A stretch of 64,000 bases of DNA from Clarireedia homoeocarpa. Its lineage: Eukaryota; Ascomycota; Leotiomycetes; Helotiales; Rutstroemiaceae. The notes under the pieces were generated by a model that saw nothing but the letters and a program-made list of their open reading frames with translations, had not been told where the DNA came from and searched no databases. The translations under genes were made by a program, and so were the position numbers. How positions within the stretch are numbered: position 1 is the first letter of the stretch; every line of letters starts with the position of its first letter. Positions 35,496-47,685 of this stretch are shown here, one piece after another. The stretch covers positions 342,501 through 406,500 of the forward strand of contig LNKV01000021.1 in the NCBI GenBank assembly GCA_001465935.1. The letters are read 5' to 3'.

Positions 35496-36681
35496 TTACC
35501 TCGTCACTGTCACTATCACCCCGAAATCAGGAGTATTGTCGTAGAGGCTGTCGATAAGTGCTGTGTACTTTGTGTTTCTAGCACTAAAAGACCGTGAAGA
35601 TACACCTCCTTCTTTCGCGGGTAGAATGGATACTGAGGACGCCGATTCTGACTTTAGAAGCCAGAACTTAAACTCCCTACGACTCTTCAGCAAGGAAATT
35701 AGATCAACATCATGCGATGTCGGCGTCGAAGTAATAGTCGCCGGATGAGACTGGCCTAGCTTGAGTTTTGGTATCGACAGAAGAACATACGAGCCTGGAC
35801 TCCACTTGCTGATCACCTTACTACTTACACAAACGCGCGTCACTCTGCCATCTAAAGCCATAAGTGTCGCAGAAGTGGGCGTGCATTATTCCATGCGAAT
35901 CGTCCTGACTATATGATTTTATCTAAGGGACAGAGTGCAATTGGAATGTATATGTAAGTTCTTGAGTACAGAGCCGCATCAGGGACATGCATCATAACTG
36001 CGACGATGAAGCCGAAAAATGGTAAGTATATATTGAACGACCAGGAATTCATACGAGAAATTGCGGATCGGCGCAACAGTGCTCATGTTCATCCAGATGA
36101 GAAAAGCATAAACTGCCCATCCGGTAGGAATACATGAATCGGTAGAATAATCCAACAGACCGACGTCATACACATTCCAAGAGAGATGGAGGAAGACAGC
36201 ATGTAGTGTAGCGAGGAAGAAAAGAATCCTAGCACTCCATCTATGGATCGCATTCAACCGTTTATAAAGAGACACCGGAAACAAATCCGGTGAGGGAGGT
36301 CCTGCTTCCCAGCAAGTAATACCAACAGAGAAACCTGCGCAACAGCCAACCAACCAACCAACCCGCTCAACCCCCAACAAAGTGAGCTAACTGCCGATCC
36401 CCTCAACATCACCATCCACAAACTCAAGGGAGACAACCCAAGCCCAATCAATACCTCAACCACCCCCCCCCATCATCGGCAGAACCTTCAAAACCCCATC
36501 CCGAAGCGCAAACCGCAGATGCCCCGCCTCCCTCACCCTCACCATCACCGCCACCAAGGCCATACATAGCATACATAGCAACAACCAACACCATCCCCAA
36601 CCTATCCCATCTCGCCTTCCTCACCTCCGCAGCTCTCACTCCCACTCTTCCTCTCAGAACCCCATTCATTACCCCTTCCAC
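35496..36681 (-). pseudogene. Ferric/cupric reductase pseudogene (FRE family)
   Basis: FRE enzymes are plasma-membrane haem/FAD reductases of iron uptake. Pieces of one are readable in order on the minus strand but in different frames. First comes a hydrophobic N-terminal region (about 36681-36370). Next is the ferric-reductase transmembrane core with RLNAIHRWSARILFFLATLH, LHLSWNVY and APIRNFSYEFLVVQ (36290-36020). A 1-nt shift near 36010 moves the frame to FFGFIVAVMMHVPDAALYSR, and an in-frame TAG follows soon after. Last is the FAD-binding region with SKWSPGSYVLLSIPKL and the GQSHPAT motif (35861-35700). The chain dies at about YTALIDSLYDNTPDFG, before the NAD(P)H-binding domain. At least two frame changes, one stop and a truncation make function unlikely. 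No terminal repeat of a transposon is seen inside it. Confidence 0.85.
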
Positions 36682-37241
36682 GGACCACTAGGGATCTCGC
36701 CGAGGTGATAGTTCTATTAGCCCTAGCCCACTTGCGTTGCTTTCAAGAGAAATCGATTCCCCAGATGCATTCATTCATTCATTTAATGCCGTGCCGTGCC
36801 GGTGCTGTCTAGGGTCATGCATGCTTGAGGACATGACATGTCTGTCTATTGTGGTTGGAAATGGGGGTGGAGTTGTACAGTAGCTAGGGGAGTTGAAGTA
36901 GAAACATTTGCTTTCACCGCTTTCCGAAACCTGTTACAAGTAATATAATGAATGTACTGTACGGTGTGGCAGAATATTGTGACCCCGGGCCGCGTCCGCC
37001 CCGCTACTGTATTCAATCATTTTGATCTTATGAGACATTCTCGGCTCCCTTTCCATCTGATTATGAAAAAAGTTTCCAAGTTAAGAGGCCAAAAAATCAT
37101 ATCCATTGTTTTACGAAGTCCCGAAGCTATATATATGTAAGTATTCCATTCTATCCCGCTATCCATTACCATCAAAGACTCCCACTAGCAAAAAACTCCC
37201 CCCTCAAACTAAGCAAAAAGCCCCGCAATCAACCATCATTA
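36682..37241. other. Intergenic, no gene seen
   Basis: The spacer holds simple repeats (ATTCATTCATTC near 36768-36782, TGCCGTGCCG near 36788) and the 3' flank of the methyltransferase gene. Confidence 0.5.
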
Positions 37242-39105
37242 TTATCTCTTCGAAAGTCTACTCCCCATCCTCCTAACAACACCACCCTTCTTATACTCTC
37301 TCCTATCTTCCTCCTCCTTCTTCTCTAATTCATCTATAACCGCCCTTCCATCCCACATCGCCCAATATTCATGCTCGTCCACATCCACCAAACAACTCAT
37401 CTTTCCACCATCCCCAGTATCATTCAACCACCTATCAACCGCCTTCCACGGCCTTTCCACACGTTGCCTGAATTTACCTACTAGAGTACAACAAAAAAGA
37501 AACGTTTAGCAGAAATTCCCTCATCTCAAATTTTCATCTACCTGCGTCATAGTACTGGAAATCTCCTTACCCTTCTTCGGCTGCTCGTCTCTTCTTCGCC
37601 CGGCCGAGATCGTCACACTATTGAGGATATCGGTGATGTCGCTCACTCTGCTGCTAACCATGACTTTTCGTTCTTGATTCACTACCAAGGAGGGAATATT
37701 GCGGGGCATGAGAACACCGCTATTACTGCTGCGTCTTTGTCGGGTGCCTGTACCGGCATAATCGGTACGACTAAGGGCGTCTGCTTGGATCTCCCATACT
37801 TGGTGACCAAGTCTGGCGATTGTTGGGCCGAAGTTTACAAGGACTTCTTGGACCAACTGATCTGTTGGTTCGGGTCGTGGTAGACCAAGACCGTCTTCCC
37901 CAGCGAATGTTGCGCGCCACTATGAAGTCGTTAGTAATTACAGTATGCGTAAAAAGTCTAAGTGATTCAAGAGCAAGCGTAACTTACCCACTCTTGCTTC
38001 CATTCCTCCACTGCCTTGAGTGCATCCTCATGCTGAGGATTCACATTTTTCGCAACCAAATAGAACGAATTTCTTGTATCGTGCCATCTGAGCGGCTTGA
38101 AAACCATGACATTCGAGAATTTTGAGAAAGTGTACAACAGAATTGCAGAATCCCAAGTATCCACTATATGTAGCAGCATAACGAGAGTGCCGTTAGTCTG
38201 TATTCGCTGCATAGCGAGAATTAGCTGCGAGGTCTGCAGACGAATTGTTTCCTTGTCCTGCGAGCGATTTTCACCACGCTGATGCGTTCGAAGCACCGCT
38301 CCATCGCAGAAGATGAAGTTAAAACGGATTGAGCCGAAGAGAGGGAATGGGGAGAGATTCTTGTGATCAGGGTGTTGTTCTGGTATAGACTCATCTGCAG
38401 GACAGTACTCCTTGAACATAGTAATGTCAAGGTACCTGAGAGACTTGAGGCGTTCTTTGTTAAGGAGTACTGAATACCCACCCAATTCGACAGGCAGGGT
38501 GATACCATACACATGGGCGCCTGGCATGTGTCTGAGCGCAACCGTCGTGAAACCTCCTGGAGCCATGCATATCGAGAATGTTAATTTCCTGGCCGTTCCC
38601 CTCTGGTGAGTTGTATAAGTCACAGAAAATGTTCATTTCCTTGCCAATAGCCAACATCATTTTGTAGAAGTGTTTTCCGTCTTTGCCTGCATCTATGCGT
38701 TCTCGCTGTTTTTGGAAAAATGCATTTCCTTTTTCTCGATTCTCGTTCCAGCCCTACGTGCAAACAATTGTCAATGCTGTTGCTGATGTGGGATAATATA
38801 GAAAACATGAGATATTCTCGAAAAGAATGACTTACCCTCCTCCTGTACTCCTCACATCTCGCACACTCCGGATCTGTCTTCATCAAGTAAATCTTGATCA
38901 ATTGAGTGGCTTTCGTGAGAGGCCTTCCCATGGGATCATCGTGGACCTGCATTCTGGTTGCCAGGGTCTCGAGATCCTCTCCGAATAATGCGTGGGCTAG
39001 ATCTTCAATGCTATCGATCTTCAACTTACCTGGTTTGAGATCTTCAAAGTCGAATTGCTTCGCGAAAGAGGTCGCGTTAGATGATGGTAATTGAGGAGCT
39101 TCCAT
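37242..39105 (-). pseudogene. FtsJ-like methyltransferase gene with frameshift at the SAM motif
   Basis: RrmJ/FtsJ-type proteins are SAM-dependent 2'-O-methyltransferases acting on RNA. Exon 1 (39105-38836) and exon 2 (38753-37988) join in frame and read well to EGNGQEINILDM. The frame then breaks and resumes one base on as CMAPGGFTTVALRHMPG, the SAM-binding loop. Exon 2 is 766 nt where 765 or 768 is needed, consistent with a 2-nt loss (or 1-nt gain) at about 38567-38575. Downstream motifs are intact: FNFIFCDGAVLRTHQ, GTLVMLLHIVDTWDSAILLY and FKPLRWHDTRNSFYLVAKN. Exon 3 is 37919-37542. The protein-like end VERPWKAVDRWLNDTGDGG (37460-37242) needs a different phase from the obvious donor, so a second lesion or a non-obvious splice is present. 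It is either a young pseudogene or two assembly errors in a real gene. Confidence 0.75.
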
Positions 39106-40990
39106 GGTTGTAGTGTATCTTTGCGTGTTATTGTGAAGAGTCTTTGTTGGTTTTAACTAGACTAGAAGAGGAGGATGTTGATGTCAAGTCTGAGATTGAA
39201 ATCGATTGCAACGATCTTTTTGGGCACTTGAGAGAACACTTCCTCGTTCCAATGACCTATGACAACCTGAGGAAGCGTTCTGAAATATTCACTGTTCTTA
39301 TCTAGTGAAGATCAGATGGGAGTGACGAGTATTGGTGTTGGTGTTAGTAAAATGGTCGGTCAAAATAGGATAGCGGATTATCGAATATTACGTTGACAAA
39401 CGACATGGAATGAGATTAATTTAAATAAGAAGAATCAAAAGCTTTCTGTAAAGATGTTGAAAATGAATGCGGGGAGGACATACATTGATGAGCCGTGCCA
39501 AAAAGCCATTTTCAGAGACAGGCTCATTGATGCTATTTGGGATGACAACTTTTGAAAGACAGAAAAGAAGATTGCTCAGATATCAAGTGTCGAATGACCT
39601 TGCAAGCAGGAGAACACAACAATAAGTGATGTGATACAATTCAAGCAGCTCCGACGGATAATCGATATTAAACATGGTGGCAGTAGGGAGACAACAACAG
39701 CGGCAGCAGCAGCAGCAGCAGTTAATGAAGTCGTCTGTGGATCCACCGATCAGAACTACCTTCGCCGTACTGATTATAGGAATGACTGAAATATGAAGAT
39801 AATTACACTCACGGAGTGTAACTGAATAAAGATCTAGGAGACCTGGTGATGCTCTCAGAGTGAAGTACCGGCCGATGGAGAGAAAACCATTTTCCACGAC
39901 AATGAAAGGATTCAATGGCCACTGACTCACTCACATGGATGTTTCTTAAACAGTTGTCCTTGTTAGAGGAGTAGGAAGGGTATTTTGAACCGAGTAGGAG
40001 TTGTACCTGCCATTTCGAAGCTCTCATCCACCACCCCGAAAGAACCACAACCTTACTTTACTTCACACTCCTTTACTTCTCCCCATATGATACCTTCTCA
40101 CGCAAGATTCACCTTAGGAGAAGTGCACACAGCACAGAATAAATATAACCGCGTAGATAAGATAGCTTTTACTGTCAATTTTTTCCTATGATACAGTGCA
40201 GCAAAACTTTTGTGTTTTTTCTATCTTACGTAAACACCAACAATAATCAAATTACCGCGCCATCATCACCACCATGTGAATACGTAGGTTCTTGTAGTAG
40301 TGGCGAATGAGTGCGCATGAAATAACGTGTGTATTGCAAGAATGAAGCTTGCAAGCTAGGTGTAGAAGCCATTTTTTGTAAACCATTATTCGGAACATGC
40401 GTAAAAAAAAACCAACCAAATTTTTTCAGAGAAGCAGTAGGAGTTCGCCTGACTGGACAAATATTGCCTGCCGAAGAGGATTTTTGGTGCGCGTGTGTTT
40501 GCGTGTCGTAAGACGGTATGCCGTGGCTATGCCAGAATATGAACATGTCAAAGCAAAACATGATAATAAAAAAGAGAAAAAGAAAATTCCATGCCGTGTC
40601 GAATAACCACACACACACTCTGCGGATGAGACAAAGATGTGTAGTATAATGTGTGTAGACGATACCCAGAGATCTCCAAATCCTCTGATAGCTCCAGTAA
40701 ACGCCGTAGAGACCACATATCAAAACTCGTAAATACAGTCAACGCGGGTTGTCCAGATCATAATATCTGGATCGCTACATGCAGTACTAACGAAGGCCGA
40801 CATTATAGTAGTGAAGACATAAACCATCAGGCCGTAGAAGCAACCCCAAGAGACATAGAGCAATATTGTAAAATCCTGATTTAAGGAGAATGTAAATGTT
40901 GAGGTAAGAGAAGGCGTATGGCTTCAACAGTTAATGACCAAGCATGACTGCAAACCACACAGTACTGATGAAAAGGAAAACCTAGAAAAT
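39106..40990. other. Intergenic with CAG microsatellite
   Basis: No gene is supported. A (CAG)n run of about eight units lies at 39698-39721. TGTGTGT-type runs occur near 40605-40660. Open frames at 40247-40740 lack coding features. Part is the LARP1-like gene's 3' flank. Confidence 0.45.
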
Positions 40991-43900
40991 TCAATGTTCA
41001 AGCAGGTCCTTCAACTTAGCATCGATCAGATTGTCAATCTTCTTGCGACTCTTCATATCAAGAGCACCATTGCGCCAGGAAGCACGAAGCCTGGCGAAAG
41101 CCGCTTTTTGAACAGGTGACTCATCACTTTTCACAACATCGATGTAGTGCGTGGCCAAGACATCGTGAATGGTCTTTTTTTTGTTGTTTAAGGTTTCATC
41201 GTAGTAAAGAATGAGTTGTTCCATGCCAGCTGGAGATTTGTTGAGGCCATCCTCGAGAGCCAATTTGCGGAACTCGTAATACATGCTTGGGTTGAAATTT
41301 CGGCATAAAAAGTGGGCCCAAAACTCATAGAGCAGCTTCATGTCTGGATGTGTTTCGCCTGCTTGAGATGCCGATCTATGCCTAAGAGCTCTCTCACGGA
41401 AGATGGTATATTTTTCGGATGTATTTAATTCAGAGACTGGTGCTTGTCGTCTTTGGTCCTTAACCCACATGACTGTTGGTGCACTGCTGGTAGAAGATGA
41501 TAGAGAGAAGGGACTTTTCGAACGTAGAAGGTTCTCGGGAGAACTACGATGGGTCAGTAAACTAGACCGTTGGACCAATAGACTGAGCATCTACCTTTCG
41601 TTAGCGTGGTTGCCATTGACCTGTGGTCGTCCTTGGCGTTCGCTTTCGTATAGCTCTTCCGTAATTGATCTGCCATCGATGGATCCATTGGAGAATGTGC
41701 GTGAAGCCGAGGTGTGATATGGGACTTTGGGAGGTTTGGAGTCATTTGACTTTTGACCAGTCTGTGCAAAGACCAAGTTCAGGTTCTCAACCTCTTCATC
41801 AGTAAATGTTGTCTCTGATTCCAAAGGATCAGGCATTGGGAGAGTAGCTCCATTCAAGAGACCTGGTGCAAAGTCTGGAACCGCGGCTGACAATGGAGTT
41901 TCAGTAGTGGAATAATGGTTACCATCACCATTGACCGCTGGAGAGGGCACAGCTCCATTTCCATATCTGAAAGCAGGTTCGTTGCCATTGGGAGCAAAGC
42001 CCGGTGAGCCCAACTCTTGACCAGGCATCATCATCTGCCCCAACTGACCGGGTGGTAACGGGCTATCTCGAATGTGTGTAGTTGGTCCGGTATTGTTTTT
42101 CATAGAATCATCCCTCTCCTCAGCTGGCAAGACCCATTGCTCCCAGCCATCAACTCTTCGTATCCTATCAACCCCATCCTCGCCTTTGATGAGTTCAATC
42201 GCACTCGATTGTTGACAAGCATATCTCAGCAATTCAATGTCTTGCGTGAGCGATTGAATTCTCTTGAATTTGGCAACGAAAAGTAGGAAGACGAATCCCT
42301 GAGAGTCCATGTGCTTCCTCAAGTAAACATCCTTGCATAGATTGTCAATTGAGAAGTAATATTCCAACTGCATCTTTACCATCGACAACACCGTCAAGGA
42401 TGGAGGCTCAACATAATTGAATGGCACCGCGCTCATTGGTTGGATGGGGACATAATCGTACATGGTCTGCAGTGGGGCCATCGGTTGATTGCCATTTGCA
42501 AACCCTCGTGGGTACATGTTACCATTTGGAATCGACTGGGATCTCGAGCTACCACGACCGCCTCTGTTGGGGGCCTGAGAATATCCATGGTTAAAGGGGC
42601 CTTGAAGTGGCGGACTGTATGGACCAGAGTTCTGACGACCTTGATATCCGTTAGGCGTGGAGGCTGCATGGCCGTTTGAAAAGGCATGAGGATGTTGACC
42701 ACTTGAGAAGTTGTGCGAGCCCCTGCCGCGGTAACCACCACGGCCACGATCTGGACGACCTTCGGCTCTCTCACGTGGTTCCTTCCCACCATCCTTGAAC
42801 TGGTCAGACCGCGAGTTGTCATTTCGACGATCGCCGAAGCCCTTGCCTGGCAATTGACCTTCGAAAGCGCCCTGACCTTGTCCTTTCAGCTGAGTGTCTC
42901 TATCAGTGTGCGTAGCAATAGATGTACGTCGCACATCAGTAGGTGAGACCGCATCGGTCTTGTTAACGTTACCTCGGGCCTTTTCAGATCCTGGTGTTGC
43001 CATATGCTTGCGCGGATCGCGCGTGCTCGGCTCGTCACTTCCGATTCTCTTTGAGGCATTTGGTGGAAGAGAGGATGATCTAACACCACTTTCGCCACGG
43101 CCTCGCTTCTCACCAACCTCGCCAGAATCAACAGGCTTTGTGGAAGCCCCATTTGTCTTCTCTCCAGTAGTAGCACCATTGGTAGACGCATGATTACCCC
43201 GTCCACTACCCTCACGACCACCACGACCACCACCTCGTCCCCGGCCCCCTCTGGCTGGCAATGGGGTGTTGAAAGTGACAGATGGAGTGTATGGAACGGG
43301 GACCCACTTCTCCTTCGTTCTGGGTTTGCTCGAAGCGCTTTCATCCTTTTCCTCCTTTTCGGCCTTGTCTTTCTCTTGCTGTTTGCGCTTTTCTTCTTCC
43401 AGTGCCGTCTCTGGAGTGGGCCAGGCCATTGAATCGTCGACTGGTGGAGGCAGGGGGCTAGCCGCAGTCTTCTCCTCCTTCTCATTGGACCGACTGCCTC
43501 TAGCAGGCCTCTTACTGGAGTCGTCTTTACCCTTGGTCAGGCCATCTGTGCCCTTCTTTTGTCCTTTATTCGGGACCGCTGTATCCTTGCTGCCAGCTGC
43601 ACCTCCTACGACTTTCTCATCATCAGTCTTTCCTTTTCTCCTCGAGTCGGCGGCTTTTGTACCCGACATGGGACTTGAGGCTTCGACGAATGCGTTTGCT
43701 GTCTGAGGAACCGACGGACTTGATTTTGTCTTGGCTGCCTGCGCCTCTTTGCGCTGTTCCCAGAAGTTTACAGCTGGGGGTGGGGCAGGAACAAGAACTT
43801 CTGGCTTGACCTCTTCCTTTTCTTGCTCCTTGTCTTTCTCTGCTTCTTTCTCGGCATTCTTTTGCTTTTTTGATTTCTTATTTCGTCTTCCTTCACTAGT

Positions 43901-44362
43901 CTCGACCGGCTTGTCACCTTGGTTGTGCGAGCCCTTTTCCCAAACAGATTCGGCCGCCGTTGCGGATCCATTCAATGTAAGCTCCTCCTCCTTAGGTATC
44001 GTAGAAGTCGAAGCGGTGCCAACACTCGGTGAAACTGGAATGGAGTTACCGTTTACTTCTGACGTCGGTTTTGTGTCTGCATCAATACCAACCCCCAGTG
44101 GATCATCTTTGCTAACAGGATCGGAATGCCCATTGACGGCTCGATCGCCATTTTCAGAGACAGCTGTACCATTAACAGAGGCTGATGGAGTATTTGTGAG
44201 AGAAGCTGGCTCCTTGGCAGGTGTGCTTACACCAGACGTAGATGCCTGGCTCGATTGCATAGCTGAAGCTGTAGTTGAGGCCGCGCGACCTTTAGCAGCT
44301 TGCGCATATGAGAATGTAGTTGGGGTAGGAGTGCCCCCTGATTTTGGTGCTGTTGCGGCCAT
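40991..44362 (-). CDS. La-related RNA-binding protein (LARP1/Sro9-like)
   Basis: Two exons, 44362-41595 and 41543-40991, join in frame (3321 nt, 1106 aa). The first about 640 residues are disordered: Ser/Thr/Pro-rich, then Lys/Glu-rich (KKSKKQKNAEKEAEKDKEQE), then RGG-type (RGGRGRGGGRGGREG) near residue 370, with further RGR/NGYQGRQN blocks. The La motif lies at about 654-745, from LTVLSMVKMQLEYYFSIDNL through YLRKHMDSQGFVFLLFV to GWEQWVLP. Exon 2 carries a DM15-like segment (LLYEFWAHFLCRNF, MYYEFRKLALEDGL; about 990-1020), which marks LARP1 rather than plain La proteins. Such proteins bind mRNA poly(A)/5' ends and regulate translation and stability, often under TORC1. It sits in the cytoplasm by inference. 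Confidence 0.9.
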
Positions 44363-45966
44363 GATTAATCACAAGCTGTGAAAAAAACGAGCTCGGTCAA
44401 ATGAGAGGACCTAATTCTGACAAGCAGATTCTCGGGGATGCTCAAAGTAATACTGGAGGATAGAAGAAAATTTCACCCTCAGTATTGGACGTCCGGAGAG
44501 GTTTTGCTTGACCTCCCCGCACCTTTAGCCAATGCGCTGACCAGGTACCAATGACCGTAAAATTTGGCCTGTTCAAGGCAGACCAGTAGACTAAGATCTG
44601 AAAATAACACCGAGGCTCAGATTGTAGATATTGGAAGGGCTTATGCGAAAAAATTCGAGAGGAGTAAGTCGTGAAACTAAATTGAAATTGGACCTCCAAG
44701 AAAAATTCTTGACAATACGACAAGGCAGACCGTGGATCGTTCGTCGACAGTTCGGCGCCTGATTCTGATGTCGAAAATAGCTCGCGTAGAACAGAACAAA
44801 AGAGTTGTTTGATGACACAGGTGGTGCTGGTGGCAACGCGAATGTAAGCTCAAATGACTGAAGGGAGCCTGGAACGAAGGTTGGATATTAGCCAGACGAT
44901 TCTAAAATACTTTGACAAGTTCGTGAATCGATACGATTCCGGGATGCAGTTGGGTTCGAATTGCCTAATTGGCAATTGCGCAGATGTGGAACTGGCACAG
45001 GAGAAGGAAGCGAATACTTGTAAAAGCATGCGGAATTCCAGACGTACCTTTCAAGACTGCGAAGGTTCCAGAAAGCCAGCTGTGGGTAGAGATCTCTTGC
45101 TATTTAGACCAATGAAAGATTCAAGACGAGCCAGCAATGAGGTCGAATAATTCCAGTGCTTGCCAATGTACCACAATGGTCGTCTGCCGAAAGCCTTTTG
45201 GCCCGTGAGTCGTTCGTTGTTCCTAGTTGCTAGGTATTGACAACTCTCAGGAGGAGGGGTATTGAACAAGAAGAGGGAAGAATGAGAAGGATTGGCTGAA
45301 CGACCTTTTGCGAAAGAAATCCAGCAGTCGGAGCGGGGGAAACAAGATGAGAGGGAAAAATTGAGGTTGTAAAGTCGACAGGCGGAAAGGTTAGGGTTGC
45401 AGTTCGAATGAATATTTTTGCTAGAATTCTCGATTTCTGAGTTTTTAGTGGATTTTTTCTTTCTCGGCTGAGAATTTCATTATGCTGAAGCGGCTTCGCG
45501 GAAACTGGTGCTATAAAATTTCCGGTTGTTGCTAGGGAAGTTCTGGTTCCTGGTCCCAAATTAACAATTCACGAGCACCGAAAGAAAGGCCTTTGGGAGT
45601 GCACCTGCTGCACTGCCCGCGACGGGGACGATGACATGCATTGATTGATGTACGATGTGATAATGGTGTTGCATTGATTCTAGCAAAAGATTGTCTGGTG
45701 GATTAATCTGTCATCTATGAACTGCACTCTATATCCGTCTATCTGTATAACTTAACTCCCTATTCAATTCGTGGATTCCGCAGGATCAGTCGACGACAAC
45801 GTAATAATGCCTGCGCTGCCGCTGGATACTCGGCTGTGCCTAGATGGCAACAGACTTGTGCCGTCCAGTGAACCTTGGAGGAGGAGGAGGAGGAGGAGGA
45901 GGAGAAGAAGAACAGAGCTTGTTAACTTATGCTATGTTACTATTACCGCTTTGCAGCTTCCCGTTC

Positions 45967-45998
45967 CCGGCCCCAGGGAACCCATTCCCTTAAAAGTC
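45967..45998. repeat. Half-copy of the palindrome found at the amidoligase stop codon
   Basis: CCGGCCCCAGGGAACCCATT continuing to CCCTTAAAAGTC matches the right arm and stem of the 28,043-28,074 palindrome at about 27 of 32 positions. The opposite arm is absent here; only a small GTTCCC/GGGAAC hairpin remains. Confidence 0.6.
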
Positions 45999-46450
45999 CT
46001 TTTAGCCCTCTCGCGAGGACCTGGAAACATGTGGCAGGATGCACTGAGTCTCAACTCTAATTTATGCAAGATCCAGAGTATGCTCTCGAGGGTCCCTTTA
46101 TGGCCTCGGCGTATCCGGTCTGTATCAATACCTCACGCCCGTATACATGTCATCTCCCGCCCATGGTTCAGTTCAGCATGGAATGAAACACCATAGAGTA
46201 AGTAGTATGCCTGCACGAAACAGGATGCTGGTAGCCATTCAAATCGACTCCCACTACGAGTACGAAGCACCGGACGGGTATTAGGGCTATATCATTATTG
46301 TGGATATTTTCTCCTTCCTGCCCTCACTTAATCAGCGGAAAGGAGGGGTCTTGCGAGATATTTTTTTCTGCCTAGGTTCTTTCCTGATTTCGATAGGTGC
46401 AGATAGCGAAGTGGAGCGGCCCTACCCATTCTCGACTTGCAGCTATTCTC

Positions 46451-46526
46451 TGCGTCTTTGCGTCTTTGCGTCTTTGCGTCTTTGCGCCTTTGCATCTTTG
46501 CGTCACTGCGTCACTGCGTCACTGCG
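46451..46526. repeat. 9-bp minisatellite TGCGTCTTT/TGCGTCACT, about 8.5 units
   Basis: Units change from TGCGTCTTT to TGCGTCACT across the array, showing two sub-blocks that amplified separately. Confidence 0.95.
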
Positions 46527-47685
46527 TGTTGAGGCAGCCCTACCTTTCTATCAAGTGGGAGTGAGCAGTTGGTAGATTGAGCATCTGTTAAGTTGCTGGT
46601 CGTGGTTGTTGCTGTCATTGTGATAGGATGATAAAAGATGTACGGTAGATATTCAGCACGGCAATTCATTTCTTCCTAAGCCTCCAGCCTCTTTCCCGAG
46701 CGAGATGGCGGAAAAAAAGTGTCGGATCTTCGACTGGGATCTTCTGGCAGAACGAGACACGATAGGTAGGTATGAGCGAATAGGGTATCCACATGAATTA
46801 CCCCTCTATCGATATGCTATCCGACAAAACGTCCCACCTTTTATGAACATGAAGATTGCCATCTGCTGTTTTTCCTTCGTATGGTGCGGCACTTATACTA
46901 CAGTTTGTAATGCAATGCTTTGCTTTGCGCTCTTATTTTACGTTACTGGTATGAAGATATATTTGCGTTTTCGATACTTGGCAAGAAGCTGATGCGCAGC
47001 ACCTGCGACATGCATAAAGCAGTACGCACTTTTGCGTCAAGGATGCCAAACCCACACCTACTTGCTTAAACCTAATCGCATCCCTCTGTCATGATAGTTC
47101 ATCCAAAAGGGTAAACCAAAGTTTGCAGTTTCTGTACATGGCCTTGGAGAGAAAGATGCAAGGCCTATTCGAAATACACGAGCGAGCCGATCCGGAAGCT
47201 TTACTACCAATCACCAGGGTGAACGGACGTTGCAGACCAGGGTGCTCGAAATCTTTTGACCTTCCCCAAATGCATACTGTCCACCTCCGAAACATCTCCA
47301 AAGGTGGAGTGAGGAGCCCTCCAACAGCTTGGAATGGAAAAGGCTCCTCACGAATGTAACCCTCGGTTCAGATACAAAACAACTGATAAACAACTGCGGA
47401 GGATGGGATTTTCATATCATTTTTGCAGGCATTCGGAAGATCTTGTATTACTCTATGCACATCGATCCGACTGCATACCTACAGGCCAATAAAAGCTTCA
47501 AGATGTATTCTAAAGCTTGTCACGTCCTCATAACATCATGCAGCTGGTAGGTTGAACGTTACAGAGATATCCTTGTTTGCGGATATGTTCCGATGGTTAG
47601 ATATCATTTGATACATTGCCTTGAAGTCGTCGAGGTAATTACTACGCATATTTGTACAGATTTCAATGGGGATACCTCGCCGAGA

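Larger units (their letters stand above)
44363..47685. other. 3.3-kb intergenic region with repeats
   Basis: No gene is supported. The first kilobase is likely the LARP1-like gene's leader and promoter. A (GGA)n tract lies at about 45877-45911, a half-copy of the 28-kb palindrome arm at 45967-45998, and a 9-bp TGCGTCTTT minisatellite at 46451-46526. Open frames within it are short and featureless. Confidence 0.45.

Noticed and set aside
42886..44381. Long open frames opposite or overlapping the LARP1-like gene
   Set aside because: The La motif and DM15-like segment fix the coding frame; the others are shadows of low-complexity sequence.
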